Assembly (NCBI GenBank): GCA_021442155.1
Contig: CM038221.1
Span: 39,689,648-39,753,647 of the forward strand
Direction: 5' to 3'
From: Cymbidium sinense
Taxonomy: Eukaryota; Streptophyta; Magnoliopsida; Asparagales; Orchidaceae
Length of the DNA: 64,000 nucleotides
The notes beneath the pieces were generated by a model, which was not told the origin of the DNA, searched no databases, and saw only the letters and a program-made list of their open reading frames with translations. Each line of letters starts with the position of its first letter. The stretch's first letter is position 1. Below are positions 53,531-64,000 of the stretch, piece after piece. The translations under genes and the position numbers were made by a program.

Positions 53531-54290
53531 GCTGGTTGCTTGCATAGGAAGGTCACAGATAACACCTCCATGCATGACAATGATATTAAGCAGATGGTGG
53601 AGTAGTAGGTGAGGAACACATTGGCACAAGCCTTGGGGAGCTTATCCATATCAAAGGGTCGACTCTACTCAAAGGAATTCGATGTACTTCAATACCCTAA
53701 AGATTTTGTGCCACCATCCTTCAAGATTTTTGATAGTAGTGGGAACCCATGGCAACATATTGCACATTTTAGAGCCGGTTGTTGCAATGCCGGTGGTAGT
53801 GATGCACTTCTCTTCCATCTCTTCATCAGTAGCATGTTAGGTATTGCATTTGATTCATATGCCAAACTATCCAATGGTTCGTTGAAGACCTTCGTTGAGT
53901 TAGAGCATCTCTTCATCAAGAGATTTGTAGGAGCTCAACAAAGGGTAACTGTGGGTGACCTCATTGTAGAGAAACAAAAACTCATTGAGTCCCTTGTTGA
54001 TTATATTCTTAGATGGTGCAACCTGAGTATGAAATGCAAACCATAGCTGCATGAACAATATGCCATCAAAATTCTACTTAAGAATATCCATGGTCCGATT
54101 GCCTTCATGTTTAAGGGATTCACCATAAAAATATTTGAGAAGTTAATGAACAAGGAAGCTAGCCTACAAGACGAAGCCAAATAGTTACCCTTCTTAGACC
54201 AATCATCTAAGACCAAGCCACAAAAAGTATTTAAGAGGAAGCCCAAAATAGTCATGTTAGTGGATAAGGGGAAGTAGCCAGCTAGAGTTC
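53531..54290 (+). pseudogene. Tat-type gag, capsid region (decayed)
   Basis: The open part (53609-54046) reads YPKDFVPPSFKIFDSSGNPW, then LFHLFISSMLGIAFDSYAKL, then KTFVELEHLFIKRF and VTVGDLIVEKQK. This is the retrotransposon gag core: a 'P..F..P.F..FDG..NP..HI..F' motif followed by the 'L...F...L.G.A..WY..L' motif, where W is lost. The glycine-to-serine change in FDSSG and later stops (54044 onward) show decay. No zinc knuckle is recognisable downstream. In the living element this forms the virus-like particle in which reverse transcription takes place. Confidence 0.75.
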
Positions 54291-55380
54291 AGTTTAAGAG
54301 GCCTAGATTTCAATAGCCTCCACTGCCACCTCTTCCATACCGTCGCTATAATCGCCACCACGTAGCCACAATGGCCATTAGTACCACACTACCCAAAGAT
54401 CAAGATCCATATCCACTACCAGGTAGTTATTTTTGACCTACTCTTGCTGAAATATTAAGCAAGCCATACTCATTCAAGAGGGAGGTAAGAAAAATCTCTT
54501 TGAAAAAACATGTTCGCTGTAGCTACAAGTAAAAAGATACAGTCATCAATAAGGAATACCTTTTAGAACAACCATCCGGTTCTGTTAGAGTAATCCTTGA
54601 GGTTACTTCTGATCCTCTTAAGACCAAAGAAGGTTGGAATATTTTCTTATCCCCAACTCTAAGAAAATCATCTCTAAGATCAAAAAAATTTCTCTGCAGG
54701 TGCTTGAAGTAGCTCAAACCTCTAATACCAAGAAAGGTTTGCTAGTTGCAAAGGACAACTGTGGAAGGGAAAGCCCAAAGTTAGTAGCCTACCACACTTG
54801 CCTAGATAGATAGAGAAGTAACCACCATCCAATCCAACACTCCTCCCACCATTGCAGCTACTACCTCCTATGCTAGCTCCTCTTCTACCGGTAGGAGCAT
54901 TGTATCCGCAGATGAGGGCACCAAACTCCTTACTCCGCTTACTTTACTTGCTTTCTATAATGTACCTCCACACAAATTAAAGAAATTAATGAAGAAAGCT
55001 AATTCCACTTACATTCTTTCTACTTCGGATGCTCCTAATTTCATTCTTGTAGAAAGCTCTCAGAGTCAAAATAATAATAATAGCTCAAATAGTTTTAATC
55101 CATTCCTCTTTATTTAGAATCAGATTTTTCTTCTTTGAATCAATCAGGTTCACCTCTTGAGATTGACTTGGAGTCATCCAACTCTGAGGATCCCACAGAA
55201 GAAGCTGTAGGTATACTCGATGAATAGGTAGAACTTTCCACAAGATCATCATTCCAAGAAGTCACTGAAGTTAACCTACGCAATGACAAAGTTCTACCTC
55301 CTAGGGTAGCACCTCAGGATAAGGGTAAATGGGTCATTGGTTCTAATGAGTAGATAGCCCCTCCATAAGATACTCCACCT
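54291..55380 (+). pseudogene. gag-protease spacer (decayed)
   Basis: Lysine- and proline-rich remnants in changing frames, without a recognisable zinc knuckle. Serine- and acid-rich stretches at 55020-55200 are typical of the low-conservation linker in this lineage. Confidence 0.4.
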
Positions 55381-56075
55381 ATGGATATGCTTGTGGAGGA
55401 CCAACCCAGAGTTGATTACAATTTCCTAACACATCTTAAAAAGTTGCCAGCTAAGTTAAGAATATATGACACCCTTATCTTATCCAAAGAGATGAGGGAA
55501 TCTCTAGTCAAAACCTTACTTGATCGAGAGATATACTTATCTCAGCTGATCGCTACTAGAGAGAAAGCACACTACTCTTAGAGTTGATGAAGACCTACTT
55601 AGGGACGAGCATACAACAGCTCTCTATTATGTTAGATGTTGGAAAATTCAGACTATCTAAAGTTCTGGTTGAGCCAGGTGCATCTGTCAATATTATGAGT
55701 CTAAGAACCCTCACTTACTTGAGGATTGACATCTCTAAACTCCAAAGGGAGAGGATGATATTTGAAGGCAAGACAAGAGGGTCTTAGGCTCTATAATGTT
55801 GCCAATAGAGATAGATGATTGAAAGATTGAAGCCAAGTTACACATAATAGACTCAGATACATATTTTAATGCTTTGCTTATGAGATCATGGATATATGAG
55901 AATAACATGGTTTCATCATCTTTACATTACTGCATCAAGTTCATGAGAGGTGGGATCGAATATTGTGTCAAAAGAGATCTCAAACCATTTACAGTTCACA
56001 AGGTCAGGATATATGAGGATGCAGCCTACTACCTCCCCCAAAACCAAAAAGTCTATTCTCATGAACTTAGGTAAA
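55381..56075 (+). pseudogene. Retropepsin-type protease (decayed)
   Basis: The reading at 55584-55787 includes KVLVEPGASVNIMSLRTLTY. This is the active-site block of Tat-type proteases, usually VDxGSSVNI, but the catalytic aspartate is glutamate here. A second block with FNALLMRSWIYEN, shifted by frame, follows near 55865-55910 (usually 'YNALLGRPWIH'). The upstream reading at 55381-55581 ends in a stop just before the protease block. The enzyme would have cleaved the polyprotein. Confidence 0.7.
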
Positions 56076-56882
56076 GTCCCCATGTTGAAGAAAAAAGAAA
56101 TAAAATAAAAAGAAAAATAAAAAAAAGGAAAAGAAAAGAAAAAAGAAAATGAAATTGAAAAGAAAAGGGAGCGAGAAATATACTCAAGGGGATGAAGTAG
56201 AGCTTGAGATTAGATTCCACTCACAGTTCGTTATTTTGAACAAGTGGAGAGGATGACCCTATCTCCACTAGGACAAAGAAAAAGCAAGTCCACAGGTAGC
56301 CCCAGGGTGGAAAACCTCCATACCTACCACCCACCACGAGATTTGTCTCAACTACTAGGAGTACACTTACTATCCATATAAACTTAGAATCTAGTTTAAA
56401 GGATAAGTCCTATATGGTTAGCACACCGACCAACTCTTCTTGACAATAGATCCTGTTGGAGGTGACACTCAAGCCATATAATGATGAAGATAGGATTCCT
56501 AAGCAAAGCATAAGTGTATCCAAGTCCTTTCTATGTGAAATTGTTAGGCATCAATTGGGAACCTTAGCTCTAACTCCACTTCCCTCACAAAAGTTGAGAG
56601 TTTGATAGTTAAGGAAGCCCCTAAATCATCCACAACGAAGATTCAGAGGTTTTTTCCTAGAGCATCATCCTCAAGTCAAGAAGTTGATGTAGAACTTGAG
56701 GATGATTCATATAAAGAATTAATAGAATTACCTTTTGATTGGTACTCGCCTTGGGCTCATAACTTAGCAAAGAAAGGATTAATTCCACATACATAGTCTA
56801 AGCACAAGTTGGATTACTTCAAAGGATATGGAACAATAAATACAAGAGATCTCAATCAAGACTAGGACTAGGATTCAGTACT
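56076..56882 (+). other. Protease-RT linker, A/G-rich
   Basis: An AAAAG-rich low-complexity run (56088-56170) and short frames without domains. The frame at 56602-56796 is acidic and probably linker. Confidence 0.4.
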
Positions 56883-58110
56883 GTGGGTCCAATTGACGAT
56901 GATGATTATTGCATAGTCATCACCAATCATTTGGAATTTGATAAGTTCTTTTCAAATCACATTAACTCATATGAGGAGGTATGCTTAGAAACTTCAGATG
57001 ACCTAGATGATTTCCAAGTAAAAGATGCACCACCAGAGTTTGAAGAAGAAATCAAGTCAACCATCGAGGAGCTCAAAGAAATTAACCTAGGGACTAAAGA
57101 AAATCCACGTTCGACATACATCAGTTTCTTGTTGAATGAAATGAAAACCAATGACTTAGTTATGCAACTCATTAAGTTTAAGGATTGCTTTGCATGGAGT
57201 TATGAATAAATGCCTGGATTGCTCACGTAGTGGTCCATAAATTAACAATACAATATGATGCTAACCTTATCAAGCAAGCTCTTAAATGCATGCGATTAGA
57301 CATTGAACAATAAGTCATTTCTAAAGTTAAGAAATTGATCGATGCTGATTTCATCGAGGAGGTAAAATACCCCACTTGATTGGCCAGTGTCATCCCAATT
57401 AAGAAAAAAATGACCAAATTTGCATATGCATCGATTTTATGGATCTAAATAAGGTATGTTCAAAAGATGAATTTTCACTACCAATATCAGAACTGATGGT
57501 GGACATTGCCTCATCTCATGCAGTCTTCTCTTTTATGGATAGTTCATTTGGATATAAACAAATAAAGATGGCCCCTGAAGATGAAAGAAACACTGCCTTT
57601 ATAACCCCAACTAGAGTCTATTGCTATAAAGTCATGCCTTTCAGCCTTAAAAATGCTGGTGCCACATACCAATAGGCCATGACTCGAATCTTTGATGAAC
57701 TCATTCTTCACCAAGTCAAATGTTATGTTGATGATCTTGTGGTCAAGAGCAAAGAAAAGAAAGACCATCTCTTTGACTTGAGAGTAATTATCAAATGGTT
57801 AAGACAATTTAACCTCAAAATGAACCCCCTGAAGTGTGCATTCAGAGTAGCTTTAGGGAAATTCCTTCGATTTGTTGTCTGACATCGTGGAATTGAAATT
57901 GATCCAGAGAAGATCAAAGTGATATTAAAAATGCCACCCCCTAAAAGTTTAACTCAGCTCAGATCATTCTAAGGGCGGTTGGCATATTTAAGACACTTTA
58001 TATCCAATTTATTAGGAAGATGTCAGTCATTCTCAGCACTTGTCAAGAATGATGACAAGTTCAAGTGGGATGATAAGTGTTGGCATGCCTTTGAAGATGT
58101 AAAATAGTAC
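56883..58110 (+). pseudogene. Tat-type reverse transcriptase (decayed)
   Basis: 56883-57209 holds the N-terminal lead (INLGTKENP and FKDCFAWSYE). After a stop and frame changes, 57439-57675 reads FSFMDSSFGYKQIKMAPED, the first catalytic block, with one aspartate kept, and TPTRVYCYKVMPFSLKNAGA. The YVDD catalytic box is intact at 57724-57735. The thumb block (KMNPLKCAF, GIEIDPEK, 57817-57910) follows. At least three stops interrupt the domain (57674, 57880 and 57970 regions). The order of blocks is that of Ty3/gypsy reverse transcriptase. Confidence 0.85.
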
Positions 58111-58985
58111 CTAATGATGCCACTAGTTCTAGCAGCTATCCTGCAAGCCTTTGATATTGTACACTACTGTATTAGATGACTCCTTTGGTGCTTTGTTAGT
58201 CCAAACCAATGATGAAGGGAAGGAGAACTCACTTTATTATCTCCATCTAATCCTCATAAGCAAACTATCCACCTATTGAGAAGCATTGCCTAGCTTTAAT
58301 CTTTGCATCCCAAAAGCTATGACTTACATGCTTTCTCATAAAGTCAACTTAATTTCTAGAATCAACCCACCATATACCTCATGACATGGATGACGCTATC
58401 CAGACGGTTGGTACATTGGTCCATGATTTTATCACAGTTTGATATTACTTTTGTACCCCTTCGTGCGAAAAAAGGATAAGCACTCACGGATTTCTTAACA
58501 ACACACCCACTTCTTGCTGATTCTCCGCTTAGTGATGACCTCCCTGATGAACAAATCATGAACTTAGAAGATACCAATATTCACCACTAGGAGATGTATT
58601 TTGATAGTGCGGCTTCCTCTTAAAGAGGAGAAGAACCACAATATACTCTCCCAGGAAAGGCAGGGAAGGAATAGTTCTCCTAACTTTGGACCGTGATATG
58701 ATGAGATTCTCATATCATCTATCCTATCCTTGCACTAACAATGAAGCCGAATATGAGGATTTGATTGGAGTTAGTCATTTCGCTAAGCATCCATAACATC
58801 ATCATCTTTGGGGATTCCTAATTAGTGGCCAACCAAATTGCTAAGTCCTACAGGGTTCTAAAGCATAGGCTCCATCACTACCATAAGTATACAATGGAGT
58901 TATTGGCCCAAATTATAGAAGTGACCATCTATAAGATCCCTTAGGGAGAAGATGCCATAGCAGATGCTCTAGCCAAGCTTTCCAA
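58111..58985 (+). pseudogene. RNase H and additional archaeal-type RNase H (decayed)
   Basis: 58111-58480 holds remnants of the RT-linked RNase H, ending in ILSQFDITFVPL in shifted frames. A connector DDLPDEQIMNLED (58530-58570) follows. Then MYFDSAASS (58594-58620) and the block CTNNEAEYE (about 58730-58760) mark the extra RNase H that distinguishes the Tat lineage. The stretch ends with EDAIADALAKL (58948-58980). Stops at 58621 and elsewhere break it. These enzymes remove the RNA strand during reverse transcription. Confidence 0.7.
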
Positions 58986-60381
58986 AGAGTTGGCATGTCT
59001 GGAAGATGAATCCACATCAATAGAGGTCCAAAATAGGAAAGTCATACCTCTTATTGATATTGAACTCATCAAAAAATGCTCTCTTGAAGAGGAGGTTATT
59101 GCTTCCAATAAGAATGAAGAGCTAGATTGGAGGCAACTATTCATGGATTACCTAAACAAAGGTAAACTATCTCAAGAGAAGTCACAAGCACTTCAGATGA
59201 AACAAAAGGCACTTTCCTACGCCTTTGTGGATGGTGTCCTATATTGACGGTCCTTCAATCATATGTGGTTACATTGCTTAGATAAGCATAAAACTTATAA
59301 GATCATGATCAAGGTGCACTCAGGATTATGCGGAGCTCACCAATCTGGTCTTAAGATGAAAGCCAAGATCAAGAGGCTCATATATTATTGGCCATCGATG
59401 ATCACAGATTGCATAGATGTAGCTAGACGATGCCATCAATGTCAAGTACATGGGGTGGTCCTACACCAACCACTCAACATTTACATCCAACATTGGCCTC
59501 ATGGCCATTCGAGTGTTGGGGTACTAACATAGTGGGTCTGATCGATCCTCCTTCTTCCAAGGGTCATCAATTTATCCTAGCTACCGACTACTTTTACAAA
59601 TGGGTGGAGGCGATTCTGCTGAGAGAGGTCACAACATAGCATGTGCTTTAGTTGTTCAGAACCATATCATATATAGATTCAGGGGTGCCTCGAATTATAT
59701 CCGATAATGGTTTCACATTCAAGAGTACCAAAATCAATAACTTTTCTCGAGGCACATCATAGATTGGAGATACTCTACCATCTACTATCCAAGAGAAAAT
59801 AGTTTTGCAGAAGATTTCAACAAACTCTCATCCAAATAATTAAGAAGATACTTGACAATAATAAATGATAGTGGCATGAACAGTTAGTTGAAGCTTTGTG
59901 GGCCTACCACACCACCTACAGAACTCTAACTCAGTCTACCCCTTTCTCCTCAGTGTATGGCTTTGAAGCTGTTCTACCATTAGAAGTCCAACTCCCATCA
60001 CTAAGAATGGCTATGGGTAGCAAGATTACAATAGAGCAGAATGCTAAGTTGTGGTTAGAAGAGCTCAAAGGTTTGGAGGAGAGATGCTTACAGACATACA
60101 AAAACCTTGAGTTATACAAAGCCAAGATGATTCATGCCCATAATAAGTTAGTTCGCTCTAGAGCTTTTCAAGTATGAGAGCTTAGTTCTAAGGAGACTAA
60201 TTGTTGCCCATCGCAAGATGGGAGGCATGTTTGAACCCACTTGGGAAGACCCTTTTGCCATAGAGAAAGCCTACCAAGGAGGATCATATCAATTTATCAA
60301 TCATAAAGGAGAGGGCCTGATGCTTCTAATCAACAGGCTCTACCTATTCCATAAAATCATGTTTGAAAACAATTACCATTA
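58986..60381 (+). pseudogene. Integrase with zinc finger and C-terminal domain (decayed)
   Basis: After a linker with DWRQLFMDYLNKGKLSQEK (59124-59180), the zinc-finger region (59300-59450) reads HSGLCGAHQSGLKMK and YYWPSMITDCID, then RRCHQCQVHG, so all four ligands (two H, two C) can be seen. The core follows with WPFECWGT, FILATDYFYKWVEA (first D) and ISDNGFTFKS (second D, about 59698-59728). The block with the catalytic glutamate (about 59790-59815) is frameshifted. PFSSVYGFEAVLPLEVQ follows at 59940. A final block, FEPTWEDPFAIEKAYQGGSY, runs to a stop near 60380. There is no chromodomain. It would have inserted the DNA copy into the genome. Confidence 0.8.
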
Positions 60382-60589
60382 ATGAAATTCCATTTCAAAT
60401 TCAATCTCTTCAAATTGAAAGTATTTATCTATGAAATCCATCACGATGTGTTCAGGGTAGGTGTAAGACAACCCAAGCGACATCTTATCCTTCATCAACA
60501 CAACACAAACATAAGTTACACACAAAATATAAAACATAAAACAGAAAACAAACATATATATTTTATCTGAGGCTACTTTGAGTTAAGAT
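60382..60589 (+). other. Spacer after pol
   Basis: AT-rich, no domain. The frame at 60382-60570 resembles nothing known to me. Confidence 0.4.
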
Positions 60590-62600
60590 AACGCCCCTTC
60601 TCTCAGTAGCTATTCTAGGTCGGGTCGATTCACTACCTAGCTAGTGTGTCACCCCAGTGGTCTTCTGGCTTAGAAGGATGTAAGTCTCCCACGCTTTCTT
60701 CCTAGCTTAACTATTGCACACCGATGACCACCATGTTAGTATGGCAGGCCTCACTACATGGTTAGTTAGCTATCGTAATGTTTGCTCTGTTTAAGAAGAT
60801 GTAAGTCTCTTATGCTTTATTCTTGAACTATCCTTCATGCACTGACTGGGTTGAGTATATTTGAGGTTTAGGTTAAGTCCCCCTAGTGGCTCCTCTTCCT
60901 CTTGACTACTTCAAGTTTGGGTCCATTTCTTCTTCAGAACTCCTCGCTTAGTAGTCACCCTAGGTCGGATAGCATCAATTCCGCCGATGATAGACTGTCC
61001 TGATGATCTTTTCCATCTATGAAGATGTAAGTCTCCTACGCCTTCTTCTTAGATTGATCATCTCACATCGACGTGCACTTTAGGTTGGTTGGTGGCTATG
61101 TCGACAAAGGACCCACTCGGTGGATACACCACTCATGACAGATGTAAGTCCCTGCGCTTTCTCCTTGAGTTGGCCACTGTACATTTATCGACTTTATTTT
61201 CAGGGATGAGGATGACACCCCTAGTAGCACCTCCCCTGTCGGCACTCTATTTGGATCATGTCCTTTGTGACCCATCTAGACACTACCCGGGTTACTACTG
61301 GATTGGATAGTTCCCCTTTCCTAGTAACCACCATGTGGTTGGAAGTTTGTATCGTAGATGTGTAGACTCTCCCTTTATATTAGTAAATCTGAGGCAGGTC
61401 AAGGCCAACATAGCCCATTTTTATTGCGATCCATTTCACACCAACAAGGTCCACGCAAACATATAAACAAACAAAATATATATTCACGTATGGATCAGGA
61501 GGACACCCCCAGTGGTTCCTTTTCCCAAGCAAGCATCCTATCTTTAGGGCAGTGTTAGCAAAACTCCCTATAGGGATCGCTACTACTCTTGAGTTGACGT
61601 AAGTCCCCAATGACACTCACTTAGAAGTCGCCCTAGGCCAGGTTTGATTATTGTGCATCCAACATTTCACCCTAGAGTCTATTTTGGCTTTGGAAGATGT
61701 AAGTCCCTACACTTTCTTCCTAGCATGATCGTTGCACACCGAAAGGCAACCTTTAGGTTGGTTAGCCTCACCCTTTGGCTGATAGACTACCCCTTAGATT
61801 GACAAATAAAAGATGACATAGCCTTCTGGGTCCAGACACTCCATAGGTCCATAAATTAAATTAAACTAAGTCAAATTCAATCAACCAAATCAAATTAAAT
61901 AAAATCAAATAGAATTAATTCTAACTACTCTTGAGTCGAGGTAAGATCCCTAACAATACTCACTCAATAGTCATGCTAGGTTGGGTTTGATTTGTTGCAC
62001 ATCCAACAAGTCACCCAGTGACTATTTCTACTTTGGAGGATGTAAGTCTCCTATGCTTTCTTCCTAGCACAGTCATTTCTCACTGAAAGGCAACCTTTAG
62101 GTTATTTAGCCTCATCCTTCGGTCGGTAGACTACTCCTTTGGATAGGTAAATCTGAGACAGGTCCAGGCTGACATAGCTCATTCTCAGTGGTCCATCACA
62201 CACCGACAAGGTCCATAAATTAAATCAAATTAAGTCAAATTTGATCAACCAAATAAAATTAAATAAAATCAAATGGAATTAATTTTGACTACTATTAAGT
62301 CAAGGTAAGATCCCCATGACACTCACTTAGTAGTCACCCTAGGTCGGGTTTGATTTGTTACATCCAACAAGTCACCCCAATGGCTATTTCTGTTTTGGAG
62401 GATGTAAGTCTCTTATGATTTCTTCCTAGCACGTCGTTGCACACCAAAGGCAACCTTTATGTTGGATAGCTCTACCTAGTAGTGGTAGACTACCCATTTG
62501 GATTTGTGAATCTAAGATAGGCCAAGGTCCCCGTGGCTCCTTCTTAGTGGGTCTATCGCACACTGACAGGGTCCATAAATCAAATCAAAATTAAATCAAT
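60590..62600 (+). repeat. 3' tandem repeats of the element, main period about 350 bp
   Basis: The clearest units begin ACTACTCTTGAGTCGAGGTAA or a variant at about 61582, 61925 and 62289 (343 and 364 bp apart). Each contains GATGTAAGTCTCCTATGCTTT, TTCCTAGCAC, CCGAAAGGCAACCTTTAGG, a GTAGACTAC block and CGACAAGGTCCATAAAT. Before 61580, shorter related units carry GATGTAAGTCTC at 60679, 60799 and 61023 and a variant at 61140. Tandem repeats between pol and the 3' LTR are known in Tat/Ogre elements and can seed satellite DNA. Short frames here have no domain. Confidence 0.75.
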
Positions 62601-63160
62601 CAAATTCAACTGAGCTCATATCCCTAGAGGACATGCCCCCAAATCAAATCAAATTAAATCCAACTTGACTCCCCTAGTGGAGTTAAATCACACCCTTCTC
62701 CCTAGTAGAGCCCAGATCAACAAAAAAATCAAACAGAAAAATAAAAATTGAAACCAACCTCCCCAGTGGAGCCATAACAAATTAAATCAAAGCAAACCCG
62801 GTCTTGACTCCTCAGTGGATTCAGGCCCATATCCCCAACGGATATGCCCCCACATTTAAAGAATTTAATCAAAATAAATTCAGCCTTGATCTCTAACAGA
62901 TTTAAGTATGTATCCCCAATGGATCTCCCTTCCATAAATCAAATCAAATGGATTAGAGTGAATCCACTCATATCTCAATTCCCAGTGGATTTATTCCTTA
63001 TGCCCTTGGCATAAGTTTATCTCATATCCAATTCATGTTTGATTCCCCAGTGAATCCTTTTTCTCATCAAATCCTCTTGACTCTCTTATGCCCTTGGCAT
63101 GAGGCGAATCGCATTGCACTAAGATTGTGATTTTATCTACCTCTCAGGTTCAGGAATAGA
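62601..63160 (+). repeat. Short interspersed CCCCAGTGGAT-like repeats
   Basis: Variants of CCCCAGTGGAT recur about every 40-60 bp (for example near 62663, 62761, 62811, 62831, 62921, 62982 and 63043), mixed with TGCCCTTGGCATRAG at 63000 and 63089. Confidence 0.6.
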
Positions 63161-63267
63161 TTGGTTCCATTAGCATTTACGATCTTTTGGACATTATTGA
63201 TCGCCTCGGTCAATGCCAATACGTGTGGTGTGCCCTTCAGTTACACCACACCTATTGAAGGTCTTTC
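63161..63267 (+). other. Junction just upstream of the 3' LTR
   Basis: No clear polypurine tract touches the LTR; the best local purine run is TTGAAGG at 63254. It may be degraded. A frame at 63161-63364 crosses into the LTR and is not credible. Confidence 0.4.
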
Positions 63268-64000
63268 TGTTGACCTCACTTTTGGAGTGAGGATTCCATC
63301 TTCCCACCATAGGTCTAGGGGTCTTCTAGACACTAAGAGCTCCATAGGTTTAAGATACTTCTAGTAATTAGGTGAACACTTAACCTAAGCCTAGAGACTT
63401 AGAATGGTTAATCATAAGATTAGGGTATGCCTTAAGATTAGGGAGAATTACCTAGCCTATAGCCTAACCAAATCCATACTTACCTTCATAAGCTAAATCA
63501 AACCCCAAACTCAATTCATCCCAAATCCAAATCAAATTCACAATCAAATTCAAATCAATCAATCCTTCCTAAGCCACATGATTCAATTACATGGACTTAG
63601 CCAAATTCCTTCAAATAAAATTCAATTGATTTTCCTAAAATCAATTTAATTCTTCAATCATCATCCCAAACTTAAATCAAATCCATAATTGAACTTCAAA
63701 TCAACCAAACCAAATCAAATAAAATTAATCTTTCCTAAGCTACATAATTTAATTCCATGGACTTAGCCAAATTTTCCTTCAATCTAAATCAAACTCAATT
63801 TATTTTCTCATGAATTAATTATTTCCCCAATCATCATCCTAATTATAAATGAAATCTAAAATAAAACCACCTAAGCTAAAAGAAATTCAATAAAACCTAA
63901 CCCATTTGACTTGAAATATTCAAATAAGCCAAAACCCATTTGAACCCAAATCAATTGCAATCAAAACTATAAATCAATCCTAAATCCATATATAAACTCA
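63268..64000 (+). mobile_element. Start of a giant LTR (copy D), cut by the window edge
   Basis: TGTTGACCTCACTTTTGGAG starts a sequence that follows 35313-36030 closely, with only scattered differences and small indels. Shared landmarks are GTCTAGGGGTCTTCTAGAC, CACTTAACCTAAGCCTAGAG and the CAATCATCATCC and ATCCATATATAAACTCA segments. It is most likely the 3' LTR paired with 35313-42598. Confidence 0.8.

Larger units (their letters stand above)
35313..64000 (+). mobile_element. Giant Tat-lineage (Ogre-like) Ty3/gypsy element, composite and dead
   Basis: The proposed element has a 5' LTR (35313-42598), a leader with hairpin repeats (42599-44234, resuming at 50943), decayed gag and pol (51100-60381), a 3' tandem-repeat region (60590-63160) and a 3' LTR entering the window at 63268. 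The two + LTR starts are very similar over more than 700 bp. An inverted LTR (44235-50942) and a hAT MITE (53005-53522) are inside. Without them the internal part is about 13.5 kb, and with LTRs over 7 kb the element would exceed 27 kb, in the range known for Ogre. Tat lineage is indicated by the extra RNase H with NNEAEYE, a chromodomain-free integrase and the tandem-repeat 3' region. I cannot exclude that the LTRs belong to different insertions. Confidence 0.55.

Noticed and set aside
60679..62420. GTAAGT motifs in the 3' repeats as real splice donors
   Set aside because: They are preceded by AT rather than AG and recur because the repeat recurs; there is no evidence for splicing.

Overview
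The window is nuclear DNA of a flowering plant, AT-rich and dominated by transposable elements. A non-grass monocot is possible (Tourist-type MITE, ZEITLUPE-type kelch gene), but the sequence does not fix the species. I see one gene with an intact reading frame: the long last exon of a ZEITLUPE/ADAGIO-type LOV, F-box and kelch protein at 24540-26139. About 4.4 kb upstream, on the minus strand, is a frameshifted, apparently intron-less REVEILLE6/8-type single-MYB sequence. Both families belong to the plant circadian clock. I found no ZEITLUPE first exon in the window.

Layout. 1-4280 is unassigned AT-rich DNA with degenerate repeats. 4290-13100 is a nest of minus-strand retroelement relics: an L1-type LINE (ORF1, endonuclease, reverse transcriptase) split by an unresolved insertion that itself carries a Tourist-like MITE, and a Ty1/copia pol relic split by a second LINE fragment. 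13100-18450 holds no gene and several tandem repeats. 18450-19000 is an array of hairpin-forming repeats abutting the MYB pseudogene. 20390-24539 is intergenic or intronic, and 24540-26450 is the ZEITLUPE-type exon and its 3' UTR.

27961-64000 is almost entirely one family of very large Ty3/gypsy elements of the Tat (Ogre-like) lineage. There is a truncated LTR copy (27961-32692, +), an antisense Tat pol fragment split by an RTE LINE (32700-35290), a full LTR (35313-42598, +), and a leader with a 12-unit hairpin array (43041-44158). A second full-length LTR in inverted orientation (44235-50942, -) follows, then a decayed gag-pro-RT-RNaseH-integrase region (51100-60381, +) with a hAT MITE in gag. 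Next come about 2.5 kb of tandem repeats and the start of another + LTR (63268 to the window edge). The + LTRs at 35313 and 63268 look like the two ends of one giant element, split by the inverted LTR. Every retroelement reading frame here carries stops or frameshifts.

The most unusual structure is the leader array at 43041-44158. Each roughly 90 bp unit holds an inverted repeat, and two units show paired changes in both arms that keep the arms complementary. All coordinates of decayed elements were judged by eye from conserved motifs and are approximate unless terminal repeats or target duplications are cited.
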